Shown in pieces: positions 27,732-37,131 of a stretch of 64,000 bases of DNA. The notes beneath the pieces were generated by a model. It saw only the letters and a list, made by a program, of their open reading frames with translations. It did no database searches and was not told the DNA's origin. The position numbers and the translations under genes were made by a program. Within the stretch, counting starts at the first letter, position 1; each line of letters starts with the position of its first letter. This stretch comes from JACPPO01 sp965262505 (GTDB taxonomy: Bacteria > Acidobacteriota > Vicinamibacteria > Vicinamibacterales > UBA2999): the NCBI GenBank assembly GCA_965262505.1, contig CBDHFM010000030.1, positions 4,898,001-4,962,000 on the forward strand, in the 5' to 3' direction.

Positions 27732-28028
27732 ATGGACATACAAGCGATGATGAAGCAGGCGCAGGAGATGCAGGAGCGCCTGAAAAAGCAGATGGCGGAG
27801 ATGCGAGTCGAGGCGACAGCCGGCGGCGGCATGGTCACGGTCGCCGTCAACGGCACCAAGCAGCTCGAGTCGATTCAGATCGATCCCGAGGTCGTCTCCA
27901 GGGAGGACGTGGAGATGCTGCAGGATCTGATCCTGGCGGCGGTCAACGATGCCGGCCGCAAGGTGGACGAGCAGCTCGGGCAGTCGATGAGCGGACTCAT
28001 GGGTGGTCTCAAGATCCCGGGCCTCTGA
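27732..28028 (+). CDS. YbaB/EbfC nucleoid-associated protein
   Basis: A 98-residue protein with the family layout: N-terminal helix MMKQAQEMQERLKKQMAEM, the central GGGMVTVAVNG strand pair, IQIDPEVV, and a C-terminal helix ending in a Met/Gly-rich tail. It forms dimers that bind DNA. The dnaX-ybaB-recR order is a conserved cluster and supports the call. Confidence 0.93.
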   Translation: MDIQAMMKQAQEMQERLKKQMAEMRVEATAGGGMVTVAVNGTKQLESIQIDPEVVSREDVEMLQDLILAAVNDAGRKVDEQLGQSMSGLMGGLKIPGL

Positions 28029-28625
28029 TTGTCGCTTCCTGAGCCCCTCTCACGGCTGATCGAGCAGCTCCAGAAGCTCCCCGGCATCGGCGCCAAAGGT
28101 GCGCAGCGCGTTGCGTTCCACCTGCTCAAGAATCCGCGCGACGACGCCGAGCGGCTCTGCGAGGCGATCCGGGACGTCAAGGAGCAGGTGACCTACTGCT
28201 CGACCTGCAACAACATCACCGCCACCGATCCCTGTGTATTCTGTGTGGGTACATCGCGCGATCAGCGCGTGATCTGCGTCGTCGAGGAGCCGCAGAACGT
28301 GATGGTGGTCGAGAAGACGCGTGAGTACCGCGGCCTGTACCACGTGCTCATGGGCGTGCTGTCGCCGCTGCACGGCGTCGGGCCTGACGACTTGAAGATC
28401 AAGGGCCTGCTGGAGCGCGTAGGCGCAGGGGGGGTGGACGAAGTGATCCTGGCCACGAGTCCGACCGTCGAGGGCGAGGCGACCGCGCTGTACCTGGCGC
28501 GGCTTCTCAAGCCGCTGGGGGTGCGCGCCACGCGGATCGCCATGGGCGTTCCGGTCGGCTCCGACCTGGAGTACGCGGACGAAGTGACGATGACCCGCGC
28601 CATGGAAGGACGACGTGACATTTGA
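28029..28625 (+). CDS. recR: Recombination mediator protein RecR
   Basis: A 198-residue protein of the RecFOR pathway. Seen in order: [20 protein letters not shown] (HhH), the C4 zinc finger [16 protein letters not shown], the Toprim domain beginning [17 protein letters not shown] with [18 protein letters not shown], and the C-terminal [16 protein letters not shown]. Start is TTG immediately after the ybaB stop, implying coupled translation. Confidence 0.95.
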   Translation: MSLPEPLSRLIEQLQKLPGIGAKGAQRVAFHLLKNPRDDAERLCEAIRDVKEQVTYCSTCNNITATDPCVFCVGTSRDQRVICVVEEPQNVMVVEKTREYRGLYHVLMGVLSPLHGVGPDDLKIKGLLERVGAGGVDEVILATSPTVEGEATALYLARLLKPLGVRATRIAMGVPVGSDLEYADEVTMTRAMEGRRDI

Positions 28626-28676
28626 GGCGGTCGCTCCACGGCCTGAAGACGTGACACGCTGATTGGCGACTCGATA

Positions 28677-29312
28677 GTGACCATGCTGCCGGCCTCGTAC
28701 CAGTTACCCGCCGCGATTGTGCTGCTCGTGGGCGGCATCGTCGCCTGCTTCTTCGGCTACCGCCTGTTCCGTATCGTGCTGGCGATCTTCGGGTTCATTC
28801 TCGGAGCGCTGGCTGCGAGCTCGATCTTCGGCGTGAGCGACACAGGGCCGATGGTCGTTGCCGCGGTCGTGGGCGGGCTGATTGGCGCGGGCATCCTCAT
28901 TGCCGCCTACTTCGTCGGTGTCGCGCTGATTGGCGCCGGCCTCGGGGCGGTAGCGGCGCATCTTCTTCTTGCGGCCGGCGATCGGGATCCGCACGTTCTG
29001 GCCGTCGTGTTCATGTCCATTGCGGGCGCTGCCGCGTCGATGTACTTGCAGCGCTACTTCATCATCGTGGGCACCGGGTTCGGCGGGGCGTGGACCATCA
29101 TTGTCGGCGCGCTGGCGCTCATCGGAAATCAGGCCGCGCTGGCCGCCGCGGTGAACGTCGATGTGTGGGTCGCCTATCCGATGAATCCCGCACCCGATCA
29201 GGAGTGGCTGCCGATCGCGTGGCTGGTTCTCAGCGCGATTGGCACCGGCGTGCAGTTGGGGATCACCGGCGGGGAGAAAGGCCGGGTTGTCGGTCGGAAG
29301 AAGAAAACGTAA
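28677..29312 (+). CDS. TMEM198/DUF4203-like membrane protein
   Basis: A 211-residue protein of about seven hydrophobic helices (IVLLVGGIVACFFGYRLF, VLAIFGFILGALAAS, VVGGLIGAGILIAAYFVGVALIGAGLGAVAAHLL and others) ending in a basic tail GRVVGRKKKT. The pattern GYRLFRIVLAIFGFILG is typical of DUF4203. Start is GTG 28677 or ATG 28683. No function known; it is followed directly by tRNA-Asn. Confidence 0.75.
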   Translation: MTMLPASYQLPAAIVLLVGGIVACFFGYRLFRIVLAIFGFILGALAASSIFGVSDTGPMVVAAVVGGLIGAGILIAAYFVGVALIGAGLGAVAAHLLLAAGDRDPHVLAVVFMSIAGAAASMYLQRYFIIVGTGFGGAWTIIVGALALIGNQAALAAAVNVDVWVAYPMNPAPDQEWLPIAWLVLSAIGTGVQLGITGGEKGRVVGRKKKT

Positions 29313-29323
29313 AATTCCTCTAT

Positions 29324-29398
29324 TCCTCGGTAGCTCAATGGCAGAGCATCCGGCTGTTAACCGGAGGGTTGCTGGTTCGAGTCCAGCCCGAGGAGCCA
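29324..29398 (+). tRNA. tRNA-Asn (GTT)
   Basis: A full cloverleaf: acceptor TCCTCGG/CCGAGGA, D-arm with AGCTCAATGGCAGAGC, anticodon stem CCGG with loop CTGTTAA and anticodon GTT at 29356-29358, T-arm GCTGGTTCGAGTCCAGC, then G and encoded CCA. A GC-rich accessory region with an integrase gene begins just downstream, so the tRNA 3' end is a plausible integration site. Confidence 0.95.
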
Positions 29399-30555
29399 AC
29401 CTTTTCAATGGGATACGGTGATAACTGTTTCTTCAGGTGTTTAGATGTGCCTAGTTTTGTGCCCCCTCACATCGACAATTGTGGCGCATCGCATGCCGAG
29501 AGGCCGAACGAATAGCCCGTCGTGAACAAGAGAGTCGCCATCGATCCCGTTGTACAGCGCGTCCACATGGCCAGGGATCGTTGCCAAGACCGAGCCCGGG
29601 CACCGTGGGGGCTGGCTACCAATGCATGACCGACGACCGGCGGGCACCTGTTTAAACAGCGGTGGCCTCAGGGACACGCGCAAGCCTTCGACGGCTGCGT
29701 CAAAGTGCAGGGTTCTTCGTTCTACGCGGACACGCACAGGGGATTCCATCTGACACCCGGCGCGTATGTCCGGTTGCGGGTGGTCAGGGGCTTGGCAGGG
29801 ATCGATTCGAAGCGCGGCATCGCGTGCCGACCGGCCGTCACGCTCGCCCGGCGGAGTTGCTTGGAACTAGGCCTCGGCGAGACGCCGCGCGTGCATGCGA
29901 TGAATCTCGAAAACGCGGCGCCTGCGAGCTCGGGATACCCATCGTGCGATCTGCTGCACGGGGATCCGGCAGGGGCCAGCGACGGCCGATCGTGCCACGG
30001 GCCAGACGATCGGAGTCGAAACCGTGCCGCTCGCAGCCAGCGCGGCCGTGCGGGAGCATTGTTCGGCGCGACGCGGGTGACACGGATCAGAATTGCCTGA
30101 CATAGCTGGCGTGGGCCTCGGGCATCGAGGATGCCGACGTGGGCCGACTGGGTACGACTTGCTCGGCCGCGCTAGACGCCGGGGCACGACACACGGCCTG
30201 TCGGCACCCGCACCCCCGGCGTGACGGTTAAGGACGCTCATCACGATGGCATGACGGCGATCACAGAGACGGTAACGGTCGCCGCCGCTGCATGGGCAGC
30301 CGGGCTCCCCGCGACCGAAACGCCCCGCGATGTAGGGCGTGACCGCGCAGGTACGTGCACCCGCAGGCCCCCGGTATCAGGATGATGGGCGTTCGGGCGT
30401 GCCCGTTATTTGGCGGTGCCTCGGCAGCACTCGCCTGCTGCGGGCCTTCAAGGGCCGGCGTGCGGTGGGCATGGCTTCGGCCGTTGCGTTGCGTAGTGCC
30501 TGGGTTCGAGGGGCGGACGCGCGGTGTATGGCAGGAGACCGTTCGCCACGGGCGG
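29399..30555. other. Long region with no supported gene between tRNA-Asn and the integrase
   Basis: Open frames exist on both strands but none has a recognisable domain, a ribosome site or consistent codon use. Given the neighbours, this is probably the attL-side margin of the integrated island or decayed earlier insertions. I could not find a second copy of the tRNA 3' end in the window to fix the attachment site. Confidence 0.5.
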
Positions 30556-31692
30556 CTACGCTACACGCTCCGTCGTGGAACCGTGGCGCTGTGATGGCGT
30601 CCGTCTCGCCTGCCCAGTGGGGGTATCGAGCAGGGACACCGCGTCTTCCTGCGCCGACCGTCCCACGTGCCCGTATCGCAGCGCCATTCTGACGGTCGTG
30701 CCTGCGCTCCATCCGACAATGGACGCGATCACGGGCAGCGGCACGCCACGCTCAACCATCCGTGTGCAGGCTGTGTGCCGCAGATCGTGAAAGCGGCACC
30801 GCACGCCGGCTCGGCCCTTTGCCGATTCCCAAGCCTTCTTGAGACTGTTGATCGGTTTCGTCGGATCGGTGGCGTGGATCGCGGGCGCTTGGTCGTTGCC
30901 CGCGATGCCGTAGCGTTCTGCGGCGAAGAGGAAGTGCTCCGGCTCTCGGTGGGGGAACTGAGCCGCCCAGGCCTCAAGTGCCTTCCGCGCGTTCCCGTTC
31001 AACGGGATGGCCCGTCCCCGGCCTGCGTTCGTCTTGCTGTGGCCTACGGTGAGCCACCGGCCGTCCTGAGCGATATGTCCCCATGTCAACGACTGAATTT
31101 CTCCACTTCGCATGCCCGTATGGAGCGCGAGTGTCACAGCGGGCAGCAGGGCGCGGGACCGACTGGCGGCGCATGCTGCCAGCAGTTTCTGTTCCTCTTT
31201 GTCGGAGAGAGCCTTTCCGACGTCGTTGCTCACCGGCAGCATCTTGACGTCCGGCTGAAGATTCGCCCACAGACGATGGCGTTTGAGCAGCGCCCGGAGG
31301 GTGCCGAGTTCAAGATTAATCGTCTTCGCGGCAGCTCCCTCACCGAGCCGTCGCTTTTGGTAGTCAGCGATGTCGTCGGCCGTGATGTCGATAAGGAGAA
31401 GTGACCCGAGCACTGGCTTAAGGTGCCTGTCGATATTGATTACCTCGATTCGATATGACTTCGCTGCCAGCGCAGGTTTTTTCAGCTTGAGCCAATCCGC
31501 CGCCGCTGTGGAGAAGGTGACCGGCGCAACGCGCTTCCGAATCCCGTGGATGGCTTCTTCGAGGCTCTGATGTCGCTTTCGCTCCGCCAGCCGTGCCAGC
31601 GTTTTCGAATGCGTCCTGGCAGACTCTCGAAAGAAGCGCCCGGCAAATCGAAACTTGTACCACCAGACGTCACCACGTCGGTACAGCATCAC
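30556..31692 (-). CDS. Phage/island-type tyrosine integrase
   Basis: A 378-residue tyrosine recombinase. The N-terminal arm and SAM-like core-binding domain (about 50-150, LGEGAAAKTINLELGTLRALL) precede the catalytic domain: first Arg in LHTGMRSGEIQSL, FHDLRHTACTRM with His-x-x-Arg, IVGWSAG, and the nucleophile Tyr in LRYGHV. It reads toward tRNA-Asn. Its start overlaps the stop of the upstream zinc-finger gene by 4 bases, so the two are co-transcribed. Confidence 0.9.
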   Translation of the reverse strand: MMLYRRGDVWWYKFRFAGRFFRESARTHSKTLARLAERKRHQSLEEAIHGIRKRVAPVTFSTAAADWLKLKKPALAAKSYRIEVINIDRHLKPVLGSLLLIDITADDIADYQKRRLGEGAAAKTINLELGTLRALLKRHRLWANLQPDVKMLPVSNDVGKALSDKEEQKLLAACAASRSRALLPAVTLALHTGMRSGEIQSLTWGHIAQDGRWLTVGHSKTNAGRGRAIPLNGNARKALEAWAAQFPHREPEHFLFAAERYGIAGNDQAPAIHATDPTKPINSLKKAWESAKGRAGVRCRFHDLRHTACTRMVERGVPLPVIASIVGWSAGTTVRMALRYGHVGRSAQEDAVSLLDTPTGQARRTPSQRHGSTTERVA

Positions 31693-32648
31693 TTAGTCCC
31701 CTTTCCGCGCGGGCTGGATGAGGCGAGCCAGCGCTGTACTGTCGCTGTCTTGGTATCGATTTGCTCGGCTATCGTGCCTAAGGGCACGCCTTTCCTCGCC
31801 AGATCCAAGGCCGTTCGCTTGCGCCGCCGATAGTCTTGTGTCTTACACGAGGGGTTGGCACAGAACTCTCGATGTCGGCGAAATCCAGTTTGCTCGGTCG
31901 AAATCTCGAAGAGGCGTTTGCAGAACTTACACTGGCGAAACTCTTTGTTACCAGCGACTGCCAGCGCAAACTGCAGCCACATGGCCGCGAGCAACGTCCG
32001 CGGGGCCAGTGACAGCCGTGGCGGGAGGTCTGGCTCGATGAGCATGCGGCCCTGTACGTGCTGTAGGTGCACGTCGAAAAGCCACGTGAGCCTGTCGTAC
32101 GGCGTCATGTCGGCAGCAGCTTCCATCCGCTGCGCGTTCCATGTTTCGCGGTCCCTGGATGCCGCGGTAGACGTTTTCGGCCGGACGAACTGCAGCGCTT
32201 CCCGCATCCGGCAGATCTCGTACGCCCACAGAAGATGGGATTCACCGTAGGCATAGTGATGCCCGAATTCGTGCGACAACTGTTCCTGGTGTTGATCACG
32301 GCTGAGCAGCAGCCCGTAGGTGCTGGCAAACGCCAGGATGGCATTCTGGTCCCGAAAGTCGAGATCCCCGAAGGTGCGAAAGAGCGCTGCATGGTCCCGG
32401 GCCATGGGCCGATAGTAGTGTGCCTGTCCACTGCCGATTTTGGGGCCGAGCACGGGTCCGGGATGCTGGGAGGGCTTGCCGTACTCCTCCCACGCAAAAT
32501 CAACCCCAGCTGGAGAATCAAGGCCTATTAGATCGTCCTGGTCAGGGACCATCACCGGGGCACCGTGTTCATCCAGCCAGGCTTGCCAGTGGTAGGCACG
32601 GGAAACGGGCCACTCGAAATCCTGGAACGGTTCGCTTGAAGTGTTCAC
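31689..32648 (-). CDS. Zinc-finger/HTH protein of the island, unknown family
   Basis: A 319-residue protein. The N-terminal two thirds are unrecognised; the C-terminal third has a Cys-rich treble-clef-like motif CKFCKRLFE...FCANPSCKTQDYRRRK, similar to CGNR-type fingers, and then a small helix-turn-helix (GVPLGTIAEQIDTKTATVQRWL). This suggests a DNA-binding regulator. It is co-directional with and overlaps the integrase, and is divergent from the HTH pair across a 97-bp gap. Confidence 0.65.
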   Translation of the reverse strand: MNTSSEPFQDFEWPVSRAYHWQAWLDEHGAPVMVPDQDDLIGLDSPAGVDFAWEEYGKPSQHPGPVLGPKIGSGQAHYYRPMARDHAALFRTFGDLDFRDQNAILAFASTYGLLLSRDQHQEQLSHEFGHHYAYGESHLLWAYEICRMREALQFVRPKTSTAASRDRETWNAQRMEAAADMTPYDRLTWLFDVHLQHVQGRMLIEPDLPPRLSLAPRTLLAAMWLQFALAVAGNKEFRQCKFCKRLFEISTEQTGFRRHREFCANPSCKTQDYRRRKRTALDLARKGVPLGTIAEQIDTKTATVQRWLASSSPRGKGTK

Positions 32649-32745
32649 TGATTTAACACTAAAAATAATGTCAGATTCGTCACATGATGAGTATAGTGGA
32701 TTAGTTTACTACATTAATCAGTGAGCCCTAGTGTTAGGTGAACGA
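32649..32745. promoter_or_regulatory. Divergent control region of the island with inverted motifs
   Basis: This AT-rich gap contains TATAGT at 32692-32697 as a likely -10, and two inverted word pairs: CACTGATT near 32646 with AATCAGTG near 32715, and AACACTA near 32654 with TAGTGTTA near 32729. The arrangement between a regulator/integrase operon and an excisionase-like operon resembles a lysogeny-type switch. Confidence 0.5.
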
Positions 32746-32955
32746 ATGATCACTAAAGACGAGAGCCAACCGAGGACTGTCGAACAAGCCGCCGCTGAAT
32801 TGAATCTCTCCAGGGCAACCATTCGCGCTTGGATCGCCCAGCGGAAACTGGGGCACGTCCGGCTCGGCCGTGCGATCAGGATCCCTGCAGACGAGATCCA
32901 AAGATTGCTCAGAACCGGTTATGTCCCACCGTGTCGTGAGTATTACCTACGGTGA
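32746..32955 (+). CDS. Excisionase-like HTH_17 protein
   Basis: A 69-residue protein that is almost entirely one MerR/excisionase-type helix-turn-helix: VEQAAAELNLSRATIRAWIAQRKLGHVRLGRAIRIPADEIQRLL. ATG 32746 follows TAGGTGA. Such proteins act as recombination directionality factors or small regulators. The stop overlaps the next start (GTGA). Confidence 0.8.
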   Translation: MITKDESQPRTVEQAAAELNLSRATIRAWIAQRKLGHVRLGRAIRIPADEIQRLLRTGYVPPCREYYLR

Positions 32956-33320
32956 GACACCACAGACGTAGAAAACGATCTGCCAAATCCGAGCGCAGAG
33001 CGACAAACGTAGGGTCTGCGGTCCTCACCCATCGGCTCGCCACAACGCACCACAGCAACGCGGTGGCAGCGGTCCCGACCCTGTACGTGGCATCGCAACA
33101 CAGGACGTGCGTGGAGGCGTCCCGCCCCGCAGAAGCGGCCGAGGCGATCGGCATCGGCCGCAGCAAGGTGTACGAGTTGCTCGCGTCTGGCGACCTGCCG
33201 TCGATTCGGGTCGGGGGATCCATTCGCGTGCCGGTGACCGCGTTGCATGCGTGGATCGAGCGCAAACTCGCCGAGCGCGGTGAGTGCACCCGAGGACTCG
33301 CGATGGTCGTGACACCTTGA
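32952..33320 (+). CDS. Second excisionase-like HTH_17 protein
   Basis: A 122-residue frame whose C-terminal half is an HTH_17 domain: RPAEAAEAIGIGRSKVYELLASGDLPSIRVGGSIRVPVTALHAWIERKL. The first ~50 residues are basic and not conserved-looking, so the real start may be the internal GTG near 33112. It overlaps the replication gene start at 33284 in another frame. Two such domains in tandem suggest division of regulatory and excision roles. Confidence 0.7.
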   Translation: MRHHRRRKRSAKSERRATNVGSAVLTHRLATTHHSNAVAAVPTLYVASQHRTCVEASRPAEAAEAIGIGRSKVYELLASGDLPSIRVGGSIRVPVTALHAWIERKLAERGECTRGLAMVVTP

Positions 33321-35167
33321 TCGAGTCCCTCGCCCATCAGGAGGGTGTTCGCAAGACCTACGAAATTTGCGCCGATGACGACACCCTCGTGGCCCTGCAT
33401 GTTCGGATACAGTCTCCGGGCCAAAAAAAACGATTCGTGTGGCAGCAGCCGGATGGCTCGAGCGGCCTCAACGGCCGGCCGGTCGTCGAGTTGCCGCTGT
33501 ATGGGACGGAGCAACTCCCCGGTCTCGAGTCCGGAAGGTTGGTGGTCGTCACCGAAGGTGAGAAGGCCGCCGACGCGCTCCGGAGGCGCGATATCCCCGC
33601 GGTCGGCACCGTCACGGGCGCCGCTGGCTGCCCCTCAGACGATGTGCTCGCTACGCTCGACCGTTTCGACGTCGCGGTGTGGCCAGATGCCGACCCGCAG
33701 GGCCGCAAGCACGCCGCGAAGCTGCTTCATGGCCTCCTGCGCACCCGCGAGGGGAAGGCCGAGGGCCTCTTCGAGGTCGATCTTGCGGCCCTCGGGCTCA
33801 CAGCGAAGGGCGCTGACGGCGACGACTGGTGCCCCGAGGATCCGATCGATGAGCTCCTTGTCGCGCTCAAGCCGTATGCGCCCCCGCCAGTACTCGAGCC
33901 GGCCGCGCCCACGACTACCACGCAGCGGATCTTGATCAAGGGTGGAAAAACGGTGGACGGCCTGCTTGCCGCCTTGAACCACTTAGCTATTGGCCTCCGC
34001 TACGACGAACGATCCGCGAGGGTGCAATTTCTCGACGCGACGGCCGACTTCCCCAAGTGGACCAACAGCGACGACATGTACCGGGCGGAACTCCGGGAGC
34101 GAATCGCCGACAAGTTCCTGTATGTCACGAAGGACGGCAAGGCCCCTCTGGCCTTCAGCAAAGATCGATTCTCCGATGTCATCGACGCCCTACTCAACAG
34201 CCGGCGCATCGACCCCTTCAAGGAGTGGCTCGACGCCCTGCCGGAGTGGGACGGGGAGAAGCGGTTGGACTTCTGGCTCACTCGCTGCTTTCAGATCGGC
34301 GACATCAGCCCAGGACTGCTCAGGTGGGCGTCGTTCTCCGTGCTGATGGGCGCGGTGGCGCGGACCTACACTCCTGGTGAAAAACACGATGAGATGGTGA
34401 TTCTCGTCGGCCCGCAGGGCCTTGGGAAGTCAACGGTCTGGGCGTGGCTGCTGCCGCCGGCAGACCGTCGCTCCTGGTTCTCGGATGCGCTCAAGTTCCA
34501 TTCAGACCTCAAAGCCCAGGTCGAGGCGCTCCAAGGCCGGGTCCTGGTCGAGGCAGCCGAGATGAGCGGGTCGACGCGCGCCGAGGTCGAGTCGATTAAG
34601 GGTTTTCTCGCCAGACAAGACGACGGCGCCGTCAGGCTTACCTACCGCCGCGACCCTATCGACCTTCCCCGCCGCTGCATCATCGTCGGCTCGACCAACG
34701 ACCCCCGCTGTCTCCCGAACGACCCCTCTGGGAACCGCCGCTTTGTGCCGGTCCCGGTAACGGCCGGGGACCCTCGCAAGATCCGGAGTTTCGTCAACGA
34801 ATATCGGAAGCAACTGTGGGCCGAGGCACGGTATCGATCACTCGTGCTCAAAGAGCCGGCGTGGCTGCCCGACGAGTTGAAGCCACAACAGGCCGCGCTC
34901 ACGGAACAGTACCGGGCGACCGATGAGATCGCCGAGGATGCCGTCCAGGAGTACCTCGCCGGCCACCCGGGCGATGTCACGATCCGGCAGGTGGCCGATG
35001 GCATCAAGTGGGACAGCGGCGGCCGGAGCCCCTACCGCATCACGACCGTGCTCAAGCAATTTGGCTACATCCCCGTTCGGCGGCGGGTCGCTGGCGCGCT
35101 AGGGCGGTATTGGACCCCGCCAGGCACGAGTCTGATCGACGACCCCGACCCAGGAGAGAACACATGA
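33284..35167 (+). CDS. VapE/VirE-type replication protein of the island
   Basis: A 627-residue protein. A TOPRIM-like primase segment (VVVTEGEKAADAL near 87, then VWPDADPQGRKHA) is followed by a VirE P-loop ATPase: VILVGPQGLGKSTVW near 375, EAAEMSGSTRAEVESIKGFLARQDD, and IIVGSTNDPRCLPNDPSGNRRFVPVPV. The C-terminal part has a winged-helix-like segment. In phage satellites this protein starts replication at a downstream origin; the inverted-repeat region at 35836 fits that role. Start GTG is uncertain. Confidence 0.85.
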   Translation: MHPRTRDGRDTLIESLAHQEGVRKTYEICADDDTLVALHVRIQSPGQKKRFVWQQPDGSSGLNGRPVVELPLYGTEQLPGLESGRLVVVTEGEKAADALRRRDIPAVGTVTGAAGCPSDDVLATLDRFDVAVWPDADPQGRKHAAKLLHGLLRTREGKAEGLFEVDLAALGLTAKGADGDDWCPEDPIDELLVALKPYAPPPVLEPAAPTTTTQRILIKGGKTVDGLLAALNHLAIGLRYDERSARVQFLDATADFPKWTNSDDMYRAELRERIADKFLYVTKDGKAPLAFSKDRFSDVIDALLNSRRIDPFKEWLDALPEWDGEKRLDFWLTRCFQIGDISPGLLRWASFSVLMGAVARTYTPGEKHDEMVILVGPQGLGKSTVWAWLLPPADRRSWFSDALKFHSDLKAQVEALQGRVLVEAAEMSGSTRAEVESIKGFLARQDDGAVRLTYRRDPIDLPRRCIIVGSTNDPRCLPNDPSGNRRFVPVPVTAGDPRKIRSFVNEYRKQLWAEARYRSLVLKEPAWLPDELKPQQAALTEQYRATDEIAEDAVQEYLAGHPGDVTIRQVADGIKWDSGGRSPYRITTVLKQFGYIPVRRRVAGALGRYWTPPGTSLIDDPDPGENT

Positions 35168-35409
35168 ACCATAAGCGAGAGACCGACCGCGAGCGTCGCG
35201 TGGTGCGGGCCGTGATTGAGGTTAGCAAGACGCATCAGAATCTACTTTTTGATATTGCTCAGGCGGCGGTCAGCGCCCGGCACATCGAGGCCGCCGAAGT
35301 GTGGGAAGCGATGCTGCAGGTTCACAACGACAACCTGAAGCGCGATGAGCAAATCATCACCGGAATCCTACAAACATCGGGCCGTGTCGGGTCGACTACT
35401 GTGAACTGA
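35164..35409 (+). CDS. Small hypothetical protein downstream of vapE
   Basis: An 81-residue, largely helical and charged protein (MNHKRETDRERRVVRAVIEV...). The ATG overlaps the vapE stop as ATGA and is preceded by CAGGAGAG, so it is well supported as translated and coupled. No family recognised. Confidence 0.65.
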   Translation: MNHKRETDRERRVVRAVIEVSKTHQNLLFDIAQAAVSARHIEAAEVWEAMLQVHNDNLKRDEQIITGILQTSGRVGSTTVN

Positions 35410-35433
35410 AACGCGCCAGAAGACCGACACAAC

Positions 35434-35658
35434 ATGCTGAGGGTGATGCAAATCCGACCAGGGACGCCGCGCGGCGACTGCCGGGCGGCGTGTTACGCGT
35501 CCATCTTCGAGCTCGCCCTCGACGACTTCCCAGATACACGCTGGCCCGAGGCGATCCCGTGGCAGGGGGCCAGGACGCGACCCTCACCGCCCGTGGAGAT
35601 GCCGCACGGGCTTTTCCACGTTGAACATCCCGCCGCTCGCCAGATGGCCCTCGAATAA
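35434..35658 (+). CDS. Short phage-type Cys-motif protein, probably truncated
   Basis: A 74-residue frame. Residues 5-34 (MQIRPGTPRGDCRAACYASIFELALDDFPD is the region; key part GDCRAAC) resemble the start of a common phage protein family that begins with a G-x-C-x-x-A-C motif and runs 150 residues or more. The remainder here does not look like that family, so a frameshift or deletion probably cut it. Function unknown. Confidence 0.4.
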   Translation: MLRVMQIRPGTPRGDCRAACYASIFELALDDFPDTRWPEAIPWQGARTRPSPPVEMPHGLFHVEHPAARQMALE

Positions 35659-35835
35659 TCGAGGGAGTAATAGCCCTCCCCACAGCCCCCCGCTCGCGTG
35701 CGTCAAGTTACAACATTCCTGTATGCTCGCCCCGTCCGCGCACGCGCGTTTCAGAGGGTGGTAAGCCGCTCCGCAGGGTCGCCAATTTTCGACCCTTCCA
35801 GGAACGGACTTTCGTCCCCCCTCGCTGTGCCGGAG

Positions 35836-35957
35836 TGTGCCGGGGTGTGACGGGCTTTTCTAATGTATTCCTTTTATCCCCTGTCCTGTCCACTATATCC
35901 ATGTTAACCCCCTCAAAAAGTGGATACATTAGAAAAAGTCCGTCACACCCCGGCACA
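35836..35957. repeat. Long inverted repeat with iteron-like GTCACACCCCG words
   Basis: Arms 35836-35871 and 35922-35957 match at about 33 of 36 positions around a 50-nt AT-richer loop. Each arm contains GTCACACCCCG or its complement; two more tandem copies (GTCACACCCCGTCACACCCC) lie at 36055-36074, and a degenerate TGTGCCGGAGTGTGCCGG precedes the left arm. Downstream of a VapE replication gene this is a good candidate for the island's origin. Confidence 0.65.
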
Positions 35958-37131
35958 TAAAAATAAACTCAATAAACACAATGACTTGCAGGTGTGACTG
36001 GGTCGAAAGCCAACCCTGCCGTACTCGGAAAACTTCAATATGGTATCCAAATGCCGTCACACCCCGTCACACCCCAAAAAACCACACACTTTCGCCCCCC
36101 ATGAAATCACCCAAATTTTTCTCCCCGAGCAGGCGCGAACTCTTATTTGAATTCGCGCTGGCCGATCGGTTACGGGCAATTTTCGCTTTCGCCCCGCATT
36201 CAGCTGACTTTTGTCCGATCATCGCCCAATAGTCGAGCGAATCTGCAGCGTGCGCCGGTCGGCTGGACGTTCTGGGGTGCGAAGTCCCATGGGGTCGTCG
36301 AGTGTGGGAAGCGTGCTGAAGGGTGGCGAATAAAAAACGATAATAGTATTTAGTGGAGGTATCGTCCGCTGTTTTTATCAAAATTACTCATGTTTATTGC
36401 TGATGTCTGCTGGAATATACAATCACATACACAATTAATAGGTCGGATCACCACCGAACTTCGGCTGGTTCGTCTGGACGTTCGTGGTGAGCAAGGCCCC
36501 ATGGGGTCGTCGGGCTTGGTGGAGTCGGGCAGCGGTCGAGCCCGCGGCCGTTCCTCACGTGCGCGGGGGCCGGGCCCGAGGGGTCACGATGACTCCCCGT
36601 GGGGGTCTGGACCGAGGCGGGATGGGGGCGGGCGGCCGCAGGCGCGCCCGTTCCGGCTGGACCCGTCGGATGTGCGCGGAGCCCAGGACAGGGCGCGGTC
36701 TGCGTCGAGGGTGCACTCGACATCGCCGAGGCCAGGGTCACAGGCGTCCGCACGGAGCCAGGAGGCGCCGGCACCTGCACTGATGCGATGGCCCGATGCC
36801 GGAGCCCTGGCGTCGGCGACGAACAAGATACCAAGTAACTACTTTTATCACAACATCTTGCAACTTCATCTGCAATCGGTTTCCCTCATCGTATCCTTCG
36901 TGCGCAATCAGATGTCCGCGGGCTTTGCAGGCCGTGTGTGGTCCGATCGAGATCGTGGACCGCAGAGACTACCAAGCGCTGATCAGCGCTGCGGGGCACC
37001 TTCGTCACCACCGCCGTTGTCACCCAACGACGATCGCGTGACGGCCAGTAGCGCGCACGCATAGTGGGTGGACAAGGCACAATAGAGCCGAACCGCCGCG
37101 CACGACGTCTTTCCTATCCAGAGGTAACGCG
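35958..37131. other. AT-rich then GC-rich non-coding stretch at the island's right side
   Basis: No gene is supported. Besides the iteron words near 36055, a ~50-bp imperfect direct repeat is seen at 36256-36307 and 36467-36520 (shared core CCCATGGGGTCGTCG with TCTGGACGTTC or CTGGACGTTC before it). Long open frames around 36450-36840 have no domain and biased composition on both strands. The island's right boundary is probably here. Confidence 0.5.

Noticed and set aside
29441..29749. 102-residue minus-strand frame after tRNA-Asn
   Set aside because: No family, no ribosome site, and competing frames on the other strand; left as unannotated sequence.
30355..30692. Genes opposite the integrase 3' end
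   Set aside because: Overlapping open frames without domains; the integrase frame on the minus strand explains the coding signal.
36390..37064. 224-residue frame in the island's right part
   Set aside because: Gly/Arg/Pro-rich, overlapping open frames on the other strand, no start signal and no domain.
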